DNA of 64,000 nt, taken from NCBI GenBank assembly GCA_016213845.1, contig JACQZN010000057.1, forward strand, positions 1-64,000, written 5' to 3'. The notes below the pieces were generated by a model. It was not told the origin of the DNA, did not search any database, and was given only the letters and a program-made list of their open reading frames with translations. The DNA is from Candidatus Wallbacteria bacterium (lineage in GTDB: Bacteria > Muiribacteriota > UBA6191 > JACPRK01). Made by a program: the position numbers and the translations under genes. Positions within the stretch are counted from its first letter, which is position 1. Each line of letters opens with the position of its first letter. Shown here in pieces: positions 25,332 through 32,928 of the stretch.

Positions 25332-26021
25332 TCACGGCGATGCCGGGACCGGCACGTTGTGCGCGGCCACGATCGTCTCGAAGCGCGACAGAGCGGCGCG
25401 CTGGCCGGCGTCGCCTTCCTTGGGCGCCTCGCCCATCTCCTGCCAGCGTACCTGCAGCACGACCTTGCGCAGCCTGGCGTCGGGCGGGTCGACCTCGCTC
25501 ACTTCCAGCTTCGTCTGGATGCGCTCGTACTCCTTGGGATAGCTGTGGGCCTCCGTGTCCAGCTTCGACGTGACACCCTCCGGCACCCGATACTTCAGCG
25601 ATCGCGCCAGCATCCGGCCGCTCACGGGCGCCCAGTCGTGCGCCAAGTCACCGCCCGCAACCTTCTCGAACGGGAGCTGGCGCAGCTCCTCCAGCTCCTC
25701 CCGGGCCACGTGCATCGCCATGTACGACAGCTTCGAATAGAACATCGTCCGCGAAGACGTCACGAACATCTGGTAGAGAGGGATGATCGCCAGCGACAGC
25801 AGCAGCACCCCCATCAACAGCTCCACCAGGAAGAAGGCGGACCGGAGGCGAGCCGCAGGCCGTCCTTCGACACGGCCGCTCCGCGGCCTGCTCAGGATGA
25901 GCGGAGGAGGCATCGCGTCTGAGGCTTGCGCCCTGAGGCCGGCGCCTGCCCAACGGAGCCTCCGCCCCCGAAGACTGCCGCCTGACCCCTGAAGCCTGAC
26001 CCCTGAAGCCTGACCCCTCAT
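25332..26021 (-). CDS. GspI/PilV-like pseudopilin with long repeat-derived leader (cassette D)
   Basis: The ATG at 26021 overlaps the stop of the MGYLEK gene (ATGA) exactly as in cassette B, giving 229 residues. The mature start is SA then FFLVELLMGVLLLSLAIIPL, with Ala at -1 and Glu at +5, at about residue 62. The downstream part (AMHVAREELEELRQLPFEKV and LQVRWQEMGEAPKEGDAGQR) closely matches the cassette B paralogue. The leader is about 61 residues instead of seven. It is translated from a 7-base repeat array (25981-26022) and a REP palindrome (25859-25905). An internal ATG at 25913 would give a shorter leader of about 25 residues. It is unknown whether such a leader is still processed. Confidence 0.75.
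   Translation of the reverse strand: MRGQASGVRLQGSGGSLRGRRLRWAGAGLRAQASDAMPPPLILSRPRSGRVEGRPAARLRSAFFLVELLMGVLLLSLAIIPLYQMFVTSSRTMFYSKLSYMAMHVAREELEELRQLPFEKVAGGDLAHDWAPVSGRMLARSLKYRVPEGVTSKLDTEAHSYPKEYERIQTKLEVSEVDPPDARLRKVVLQVRWQEMGEAPKEGDAGQRAALSRFETIVAAHNVPVPASP
25859..25905. repeat. REP-like palindrome inside pseudopilin leader
   Basis: cgtccttcgacacggccgct and on to ctcaggatgagcgg contains a perfect hairpin ggccgc, tcc, gcggcc (25874-25888) flanked by TTCGACA and GCTCAGGA motifs of the same REP family. It is translated as part of the cassette D GspI-like leader. Confidence 0.65.
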
Positions 26022-26022
26022 T
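25981..26022. repeat. Heptanucleotide array (CCTGACC/CCTGAAG, 6 units)
   Basis: Units cctgacc and cctgaag alternate and the array ends in cctcatt, all in 7-base register. It covers the start codon of the cassette D GspI-like gene at 26021. Confidence 0.85.
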
Positions 26023-26827
26023 TCAACTGCTCCAGCATCTGCTCCATCTCTTCGGCGGTGATCTTGCCTTCCTCGCGGGCCTTCAGCAGCCGCGCCTTCA
26101 TGTCGGCCCGAGCCGCGTCATCCAGTGGCGGCGGCTTGCTCGGCGAATCCTTCTCCCGGGCGGCCTCGGCCGCGGCGGCACTGTACTCCCGGCCCCCAGG
26201 CGCTCGGGCCCGGATTGCCAGCACGCGCTCGGCGACCTCGGCCAGCCGAGCGCTGGTCCGCTCGAGCTCTTCGGTCTTGCCTGCCAGATTGTACGCTTCA
26301 GCCAGCGCCAGCAGCAGATCCCGCATCACCAGAAGGTTCCTGGCGTCCAGCGACCGCAGCGCCTCCTCGAGGGCGGCCGCCGCTGTCTCGTGGTCCTTGG
26401 CTCGGTTCAAGGCCCCCACTCGCACCATCAGCTCTCCGAAGGCCGCGCGATCGTGTCCCAGCGATTCCATCTCCAGCAGCTCGCCCTCCAGTCCTTTGGC
26501 CTTGAGCCGCTCCCGCCACCAGCCGATCGTCTCCTCAGGGGTCATCTTGGGCGGGGTGAACGTGTAGAGACGGGCCAGCTCCGTGGCGCTGCCGGGCAGC
26601 CCGAACTCGCTGTTGCTGGCGCTGTGCGGCATGATCTCGATTGGCCGTGCCACGCGCTCCATCGCCGCGCGGGTGTAGGCGAACTCGCCGACCGAAAGGA
26701 GCGGGTCAGTCTGCTTGCTCGTTCCCAGGAGCATCTCGTAGAGGTCGAAGTACATCCCGAAGAAGAAGAGCACGATGGAGAGAAACATCACCATCGTTCC
26801 CAGGAACAGCTTCTCCAGGTATCCCAT
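26018..26827 (-). CDS. Membrane-anchored MGYLEK protein with SHOCT-like C-terminus (cassette D)
   Basis: This 269-residue paralogue of the cassette B protein begins MGYLEKLFLGTMVMFLSIVL, one N-terminal helix. A linker is followed by helical TPR-like segments (TAAAALEEALRSLDARNLLV and ALAEAYNLAGKTEELERTSA). The end, MKARLLKAREEGKITAEEME, is a SHOCT-like motif. It lies 10 bases after the PilX-like gene, and its stop overlaps the GspI-like start. Conservation between B and D at the start, TPR-like segment and C-terminus suggests a dedicated inner-membrane component of these cassettes. It may link the pseudopilin complex to a cytoplasmic partner, though this is inference from topology. Confidence 0.72.
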   Translation of the reverse strand: MGYLEKLFLGTMVMFLSIVLFFFGMYFDLYEMLLGTSKQTDPLLSVGEFAYTRAAMERVARPIEIMPHSASNSEFGLPGSATELARLYTFTPPKMTPEETIGWWRERLKAKGLEGELLEMESLGHDRAAFGELMVRVGALNRAKDHETAAAALEEALRSLDARNLLVMRDLLLALAEAYNLAGKTEELERTSARLAEVAERVLAIRARAPGGREYSAAAAEAAREKDSPSKPPPLDDAARADMKARLLKAREEGKITAEEMEQMLEQLK

Positions 26828-26837
26828 CTTCGGCGCC

Positions 26838-29186
26838 TCAGTGCTCCGGCCGGTCGTACCAGCCCGAGAGCCGCGGACTGACCGCTATGACGTGCCAGCT
26901 ACCGTCTCCGAACTTGGCGTCTGCCGCGTCGTCGGCCCCGGGTAGCACCGTCGTGTTGTAGTGCACGTTCAGTTTGGCCTTCGCCGGGATCTTCGACTTG
27001 TTCGGGAACCCGCAGACGTAGTTGCCGGCGATCTCGACCGCGTTCTCCTTGGGACGCGCCCCCTGCAAGCTCATGACGGACCCGTGGATCACGGACCCGG
27101 ACGCGTCGCCGACTTCCGGCACGAGGACGAATTCGATCTGGTGGTCACCCAGATGCGACTTGCCCTTCTCATCCTTCAGGTAGACGAGCGTGAGCCAGTC
27201 GTCCTTGTTCGTCTTGGGGTCCTGCCCCGCCGGCATCGCCGGGACAATCGGCAGGGACACCTTCACGCCCTTCACGTCACTGGCGATGGTGGAGCGCCCG
27301 TCGCTGACCAGCACACCTCGCCCCTTGTAGGCGAATCCGGTTTCGGTCGTCAGGTCGTCGGCCCAGACCACTCCGTCGAGCACCAGCGGCTTCTTCGTAT
27401 CCTTGGCCGGGATGACGCCCTTGAGGCTGGCGTAGCGCCTCGTCGCCAGCATCTCGAACGGCCGGTACCCTGGCGGGTAGGTGCTGGTCACGTCCGTCGG
27501 CTTCACACCCGACAGGTCGAGCGGCGGCGTCGCCCCTGCAAACGGCCGCAATCCGAGCGACTCCACCGTCCCGATCGTGATGGCCGCGCCCACGACTCCC
27601 AGCAGCCCGAAGCTGGCCACGGCAACCAGGTCGCCCACCGTCGCATCCCACCAGCTCTCGGTGTAGGACTTCTCCCAGCGGTAGCCGTAGTTGGTGCGCG
27701 TCTTGTCGGGCATCACCGTGACGTTGTACTCCTCCTTCACCAGGTACGATGTGCCTCGGTCGAACTTGATCCGGTTGTACTCGCCGATCAGCCCACCTTC
27801 GGCCTCGATGGAGTAATTGACGTCTTTTTCGGCGTCCGTGTCCGGCTCCACCCAGTACGCCTTGTCGGGGCGCTGCCACTTGAGCGACGTCCCGACCACC
27901 TCGCGCTTGTCGGTGTACTTTGCGAGATGGCCGACGAAGGGGCTGAAGCTGTCCGGCTGCGCGGCCTCGGGCTCGCCCACGAGCGAGAAAGCGCTCGAAT
28001 CAGTCTTGTCGAAGGCGCGCGACCCGGCATACCACTGCGGCTGCTGGCTCCCCACCTTGATGTACCAGCCGGCATCGTTGAAGAGCCAGACGTCCCGCAA
28101 GGCCGAGCCGACCAGGGAGTTCACCGCCTGCACAGGGCTCGGGCGCCAGTTGGAGGTTTGATCGGGCCGGCGCGGCGTAACACCGAAGTTCACCAGCATT
28201 GGACCCGCTCGCTCCATGATGCCGTCCCGGATGGAGGGAATGGCCGACCAGCCGTGCCAGTTCTGGCGCTCGGTCTGCCCTTCCTCCGGCGGGTAGCTCT
28301 CCGAAGTCGGTGGCGCCTTGCCGCCGGCCCCCGAATCGACGTCTCGTGCCTTGATCAAAAACGGCCCCCGCATGAAGACCCGCCCCGAGCCAGCCGCGTA
28401 CACCTTCAGCCCCCCGCCTTCGTTCAGGTCCTTCTGGCCGTAGTCCGGCGGCGGCCCGCCGTTCTCGGTGGCAGCGCTGTAGTAGCTGAAGAGGGCGAAC
28501 TGCCGGGCCGGCGGGCTGACGTCGACGATCTTCAGGTCGTGCGTCTGGGTCAGCTCACGCGTGATCTTGCCGTACTTGGCGCGCACCTTCACGGTGTAGT
28601 AGCCGACGAAATCCTCGGGCGTCTGGAGCCCTGCAGTGTCGAACTTCTGAAACGGGTCCCGGTAATACTCCTTCTCGGAGCCGAAAAGGCCAGCCGAGGT
28701 GTACTTCACGCGCTTGAAGCCGTAGAAGCGGACCTGCGCCAGCTGGATCTCCCCGCGGCTGGCAGCGGCCAGCGCCACGGACCGTTTCACGTGCCCGTCG
28801 GCCAGCAGGTTGATGGGGCTGTCGACGTCGCCGCTGTCGTTGAGCCCGACCTTGTTGCGAATCGCCTTGAGCAGGTCCGCCCGCGGCTTGGGCGGCGGCT
28901 GCACCGGGGAGTTGAAGAGGTCATAGAGCGCGGCCTGGGCCTCCTCCTGCGCCGCCAGCGCCAGCTGCTGGGCGCGCAGACCGTAGACAACCAGCGCCGA
29001 CTGCGAGTAGTCCGACGTCCCGGTGAACAGCACCGCGATCCCGAGGATGGCCATGACGACCATGCAGATGAGCACGATCGGCACGACCTGACCGTCGCAC
29101 CGCCCGCGGACAAGGCTCCGGCCCCGCGGGGCATACCCGGCGCCACGGAGAACGTTTCTCTCACCGGTGGCGCGCTCGGTAGCCAT
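26838..29186 (-). CDS. Large PilX-like membrane-anchored protein (cassette D)
   Basis: The ATG at 29186 follows GAGGAG with good spacing and gives 782 residues. An unusually long basic leader of about 33 residues precedes the helix VVPIVLICMVVMAILGIAVL. FTGTSDYSQSALVVYGLRAQ then matches the cassette B head. The beta-rich body shares GRVFMRGPFL, LVLDGVVWADDL and FAYKGRGVLVSDG with the B and C proteins. A Gly/Ala hydrophobic patch (FGLLGVVGAAITIGTVESLG) sits at the same relative place as in B. It begins cassette D, 8 bases after the HEAT-repeat gene, so all five genes form one operon. It is probably the cassette's tip or cargo protein. Confidence 0.72.
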   Translation of the reverse strand: MATERATGERNVLRGAGYAPRGRSLVRGRCDGQVVPIVLICMVVMAILGIAVLFTGTSDYSQSALVVYGLRAQQLALAAQEEAQAALYDLFNSPVQPPPKPRADLLKAIRNKVGLNDSGDVDSPINLLADGHVKRSVALAAASRGEIQLAQVRFYGFKRVKYTSAGLFGSEKEYYRDPFQKFDTAGLQTPEDFVGYYTVKVRAKYGKITRELTQTHDLKIVDVSPPARQFALFSYYSAATENGGPPPDYGQKDLNEGGGLKVYAAGSGRVFMRGPFLIKARDVDSGAGGKAPPTSESYPPEEGQTERQNWHGWSAIPSIRDGIMERAGPMLVNFGVTPRRPDQTSNWRPSPVQAVNSLVGSALRDVWLFNDAGWYIKVGSQQPQWYAGSRAFDKTDSSAFSLVGEPEAAQPDSFSPFVGHLAKYTDKREVVGTSLKWQRPDKAYWVEPDTDAEKDVNYSIEAEGGLIGEYNRIKFDRGTSYLVKEEYNVTVMPDKTRTNYGYRWEKSYTESWWDATVGDLVAVASFGLLGVVGAAITIGTVESLGLRPFAGATPPLDLSGVKPTDVTSTYPPGYRPFEMLATRRYASLKGVIPAKDTKKPLVLDGVVWADDLTTETGFAYKGRGVLVSDGRSTIASDVKGVKVSLPIVPAMPAGQDPKTNKDDWLTLVYLKDEKGKSHLGDHQIEFVLVPEVGDASGSVIHGSVMSLQGARPKENAVEIAGNYVCGFPNKSKIPAKAKLNVHYNTTVLPGADDAADAKFGDGSWHVIAVSPRLSGWYDRPEH

Positions 29187-29194
29187 GACTCTCC

Positions 29195-31045
29195 TCAGAA
29201 CGACTGGGCTGCCAGCTCCTGGTACCGCGGCGCCCGCCGCAGCGCGGCCACCAGCAACGGGTAGTCGGCCAGCGTGGCCCGATCGCGAGCCGCCGACGCC
29301 ATGTCGCCCAGCGCGTAGGCCCCGCTTGCCTGCTGGTCCGACATGGGCGCTTCGATCATCTTGCGGACCACCTGGATGGTGCCGAGCTCGCCAAATCGCC
29401 AGAGCGCCTTGATGGCGTTGGCCCGGACACGCGGATGGTTGTCCGAGATGGCCAGGTCGAGCAGCTTCATCACTTTCTGGTCGTTGATGGCTTCGAGCGC
29501 CTCGACGGCATTGGCGCGAATGCGCTCGTCCTTGTCGTTCAGATAATAGGAGATCGTCGGAATGTTCTCCACCAGTCGCATACGGCCCAGCGCGAGCACG
29601 ATTGTGGCCAGCAGCCGCGGGAAGCTCTCGGCGTCGATCATCATCAGGTGCAGCACGTCGTTATAGGCCACTATGCCCGACTTCCCGATTTGTTCGATGA
29701 CTTTGATGCGGACCTCGATGTCGTCGTCGTTGACGTGCTCGACGAGCTTTGCGATGGCGGCCTTGGCCTTCAGGCGGCCCATCGCGTTGACGGCATTGCG
29801 CCGCACGTCGGAATCGGCGTCCTTCATCAGATCGATCAGCGGTCCGACCGAGTCGGGGGAGTCGATCTGCCCCAGCGTGAACGCGATCGACGCCCGGTAC
29901 CACTTGTCCGTCGCCGCCAGGCACATGTCCATGACCGCCCGCGCCCGGTCGCGCGCTTTCGTCGGCCAGAGCGCCGCCACGGAGTTGGCCAGCACTCGGT
30001 TGTTTTCGTCCATCAGCAGCGGACTGACCAGCCGGATCAGGTCGTCTTCCGGCACACCGATCCGGGCGATCGCCTCGATGGCGTTGGCGCGCACACGCGG
30101 CAGCTGGTGCCTCAGGCACTCCATCAAGAACGGCAGCGTGCCCGGGTGCGCGATGCGGCCCAGCGCCTCGACGATGGAGTAGAGCTTGAACTCCGACTCC
30201 GTCGGCCGGAAGTGCCCCATCACCGCCCGCACCACCAGCTCCTTGTTCTCCTGGCTCTCCCGGACGATCTTGCTGACCGTCTTGATGACCTTCGCCTCGA
30301 GCCTGGGGTTGTCGCTTCCCAGGAGCCTCAGGAGAGGCTCGATCGTGTTGGGGTCGGATAGCTCGGAGAGAATGCGCACGGCGTTGTTGCGGAGCGCGAC
30401 GTTGTCGCTCCGCAGCATGTCGATCAGCGCCTCCAGCACCTCTGGACAGCGCAGGTTCCCCATTGCCGCGGCCGTCGCCGGGTTGATACCCGAGTGCTTG
30501 AGCTTCGCGATGTGCAAGAGGCCCTTGACGTCGTCATAGCTGGCCAGCGTCCCCTCGCTGCCCTCCACCGCCAGCGCCCGGGTCGTCTCCCGCTCGAACG
30601 CCTCCAGGAGCGGCGCCGCACAGAGCACCGTCCCCAGTCGCTCCACGGCCTCCGACACCTGGTCCAGGACTCGCTCCTCGTTGCTCTCCAGCAATCGGAA
30701 GAGGCTGGGGATCAACGGCCGAATCATGTCGGCCGCCACGCGCCACAGCAGGTCCGCGTCGCGCGGCCCGGGCTCCCCGTCGCCCGCTTCGGCGGCCGGA
30801 CCGGCGGCCCCCTTCCCCTCGCTGGCCAGCTGATCGACGTTCTCCCCCAGGTTGGTCAGCGCCCGCTTCGCCAGGAACCGCGCCGCAGGATTCGGGTCCG
30901 CCAGAAACATGTCCCTCAAGGCCGCCACGGCCGCCCGAGCCTCGGGCCCTTGAGGCTTGGTCAGCAGGTTGGCGGCCTTCAGACGGGTATTCTCGTTCGA
31001 ATCCCTCAGCTGGCGAACGATCTCGTCTATCTGTTCTGGCGTCAT
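29195..31045 (-). CDS. HEAT-repeat protein heading cassette D operon
   Basis: From the ATG at 31045 the protein has 616 residues, nearly all HEAT-type helix pairs. Many repeats follow the pattern V-R-x-N-A-x-x-A-L, for example RVRANAIEAIARIGV, IRANAVEALEAI and DVRRNAVNAMGRL. That pattern is typical of phycocyanobilin-lyase-like and PBS-type HEAT repeats. There is no signal peptide or membrane helix, so it is cytoplasmic. It is 8 bases upstream of the large cassette D gene and in the same direction, which suggests a scaffold or regulator acting with the cassette. The repeats are more regular than in the other two HEAT proteins. An upstream in-frame start (31090) is less likely. Confidence 0.82.
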   Translation of the reverse strand: MTPEQIDEIVRQLRDSNENTRLKAANLLTKPQGPEARAAVAALRDMFLADPNPAARFLAKRALTNLGENVDQLASEGKGAAGPAAEAGDGEPGPRDADLLWRVAADMIRPLIPSLFRLLESNEERVLDQVSEAVERLGTVLCAAPLLEAFERETTRALAVEGSEGTLASYDDVKGLLHIAKLKHSGINPATAAAMGNLRCPEVLEALIDMLRSDNVALRNNAVRILSELSDPNTIEPLLRLLGSDNPRLEAKVIKTVSKIVRESQENKELVVRAVMGHFRPTESEFKLYSIVEALGRIAHPGTLPFLMECLRHQLPRVRANAIEAIARIGVPEDDLIRLVSPLLMDENNRVLANSVAALWPTKARDRARAVMDMCLAATDKWYRASIAFTLGQIDSPDSVGPLIDLMKDADSDVRRNAVNAMGRLKAKAAIAKLVEHVNDDDIEVRIKVIEQIGKSGIVAYNDVLHLMMIDAESFPRLLATIVLALGRMRLVENIPTISYYLNDKDERIRANAVEALEAINDQKVMKLLDLAISDNHPRVRANAIKALWRFGELGTIQVVRKMIEAPMSDQQASGAYALGDMASAARDRATLADYPLLVAALRRAPRYQELAAQSF

Positions 31046-31111
31046 CGGTCCACGGCCGCAGTCGTCCTCGGCATGAGTATGATAAGACACGCATGCCCGG
31101 GGGGCCAGTTA

Positions 31112-31176
31112 CCCGGAAAACCGGGGACACACGACCTATTTTGAAAAAATAGGTCGTGTGTCCCCGGTTTTCCGGG
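31112..31176. repeat. Perfect 31-bp inverted repeat with 3-base loop
   Basis: Arms 31112-31142 (cccggaaaaccggggacaca and on to cctatttt) and 31146-31176 are exact complements around gaa. It lies in the 191-base gap between the divergent HEAT and mlaE genes. As RNA it would form a very stable hairpin in either direction. It is probably a MITE-like or REP-like mobile palindrome, or a two-way transcription barrier. Confidence 0.9.
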
Positions 31177-31236
31177 ACTTCGCGTTTGGGTCGCGGATTC
31201 CGACATGGGGAGTCGTCACCCCGCCGGGAACGCCAG

Positions 31237-32040
31237 ATGGAGAGCCTCCGAAAAGCCGTGGCCGACCTGGGCTCGAGCATCGTCGAGACCCTGCGCGAGC
31301 TCGGCCAGATCTCCATCCTCTGCCTGCAGGTGGCGTTCTGGATCTCGCGCGGACGGCTCCCGGTGCGCCAGGTGCTCGTCCACATGAACGAGATCGGCGT
31401 CAACTCGCTGCCGCTCATCGCCATCACCAGCCTCTTCGCGGGCATGGTCCTGGTCGTGCAAGTCGGCAAGCAGTTCCTCGACCTCAAGGCTGAGACCTTC
31501 ATCGGCGGCACCGTGGGCCTCTCGCTCACCCGGGAGCTGGCGCCGCTTCTCACCGCCCTGGCCGTCTCGGGCCGCAGCGGCAGCGCCATCGCCGCCGAGC
31601 TCGGCACGATGAAGGTCACCGAGCAGATCGACGCCCTGGTCGTGATGGCGACCAGCCCCATTGCCTACCTCGTCGTCCCTCGCGTGATCGCCTGCGCGCT
31701 CGTGATGCCCTGCCTGACGATCTTCTCGGAGACGGTCGGCATCCTGGGCGGCGCCGTCGTCGCCGTCGCGCAAGTCCGCATCTCCAGCGACACCTTCAGC
31801 AAATCGATCGTCGACTGGGTCCAGTACGACGACGTGGTCAGCGGCGTGGTCAAGGCCTTCGTCTTCGGCATCATCATCGCCATCATCAGCAGCTACAAGG
31901 GCCTCAAGACCAGCGGCGGCGCCGAGGGAGTGGGCCGCGCCACCACCGCCTCGGTCGTGCTCATCACGGGGCTGCTCCTGGTGACCAACTACTTCCTGTC
32001 GGTGCTGTTCTTCAGCTACAAGGCGTCCCTGATAAAATGA
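31237..32040 (+). CDS. mlaE: MlaE-like permease of phospholipid ABC transporter
   Basis: The 267-residue polytopic membrane protein has the hallmark MlaE segment ELGTMKVTEQIDALVVMATS, preceded by GRSGSAIAAELG. About five hydrophobic segments are visible. The ATG at 31237 was chosen because upstream sequence overlaps the inverted repeat. MlaE forms the inner-membrane dimer that moves phospholipid or related lipids together with the MlaF ATPase and the MlaD MCE protein, both encoded next. Length and motif match the family well. The only gene before it is the divergent HEAT gene. Its presence supports a two-membrane cell envelope. Confidence 0.93.
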   Translation: MESLRKAVADLGSSIVETLRELGQISILCLQVAFWISRGRLPVRQVLVHMNEIGVNSLPLIAITSLFAGMVLVVQVGKQFLDLKAETFIGGTVGLSLTRELAPLLTALAVSGRSGSAIAAELGTMKVTEQIDALVVMATSPIAYLVVPRVIACALVMPCLTIFSETVGILGGAVVAVAQVRISSDTFSKSIVDWVQYDDVVSGVVKAFVFGIIIAIISSYKGLKTSGGAEGVGRATTASVVLITGLLLVTNYFLSVLFFSYKASLIK

Positions 32041-32142
32041 TCGGCTCCGGCTTGGGGGCGACCGCCGGAAGGACGATACCTAGAGGATGAGGCGAGGTCT
32101 CGATCCACTCGAGGCGCCTCGACTGGTTTGAGGATGGTGAAG

Positions 32143-32928
32143 ATGGCCCCCGAAACGGGCCCGGAATCCGAAGAGACGGTGATTCGCCTGGAGAACGTGT
32201 CGAAGTCGTTCGGCCGCCAGGCGGTGCTGCGCGACGTCAGCTTCCACGTCCAGCGCGGAGAGACCTTTGCCGTCGTCGGCCCCTCGGGCTGCGGCAAGAG
32301 CGTCACGCTCAAGGTCATCGTCGGACTGCTGCGCCCGGATGCGGGCAAGGTCACCGTCTTCGGCCAGGACGTGACCCACGCCTCAGAGGCCGCCTTCGAC
32401 ATCCTGCGCAAGCGGATGGCGATGGTCTTCCAGAGCGGCGCCCTGTTCGACTCGATGACCGTCGGCGAAAACGTCAGCTTCCCGCTCGACCAGCACACGG
32501 CAACTCCGCTGGCCGAGAAGCGCCGCATCGTGGCCGAGAGCCTCTCGCGCGTCGGCCTCCCCGGCACCGAAGCCAAGATGCCCTCGGAGCTCTCGGGCGG
32601 CATGCGCAAGCGCGTCGCCGTCGCCCGGGCCCTGGCGCTCGCCCCCGAGCTCATCCTCTTCGACGAGCCGACCACGGGCCTCGACCCGATCACCACTACC
32701 GAGATCGGCCTGCTCATCCGGCGCCTGCGAGACGACCTGGGCCTCACCAGCGTCATGGTCAGCCACGACATCAAGAACGTGATGGAGTTCGCCAACCGCC
32801 TGGGCATCCACCACGGCGGTGAGCTGATCGCCGTCGGCACCCCCGACGAGATCCGCCAGTCCCGCCACCCCTTCGTCCGCCAGTTCCTCGAAGGTCTGGC
32901 GCATCCCCCCCAGGAGCTGGCCGCATGA
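32143..32928 (+). CDS. mlaF: MlaF-like ATPase of phospholipid ABC transporter
   Basis: The ATG at 32143 gives 261 residues; ATG 32134 and TTG 32128 are alternatives, and an AGGA lies a suitable distance upstream of 32143. The Walker A motif is GPSGCGKS, the signature is LSGGM, Walker B is LILFDEPTTGLD, and the switch His is in VSHD. The Q-loop is MVFQSGALFDSMTVGENV, which is typical of MlaF. It energises lipid movement with MlaE and MlaD at the cytoplasmic face. The gap after mlaE is about 100 bases, and the stop overlaps the mlaD start by 4 bp. Confidence 0.94.
   Translation: MAPETGPESEETVIRLENVSKSFGRQAVLRDVSFHVQRGETFAVVGPSGCGKSVTLKVIVGLLRPDAGKVTVFGQDVTHASEAAFDILRKRMAMVFQSGALFDSMTVGENVSFPLDQHTATPLAEKRRIVAESLSRVGLPGTEAKMPSELSGGMRKRVAVARALALAPELILFDEPTTGLDPITTTEIGLLIRRLRDDLGLTSVMVSHDIKNVMEFANRLGIHHGGELIAVGTPDEIRQSRHPFVRQFLEGLAHPPQELAA

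Noticed and set aside
26961-29264. 767-residue plus-strand frame opposite cassette D large gene
   Set aside because: Shadow frame; the minus strand carries the paralogue of the cassette B large protein.
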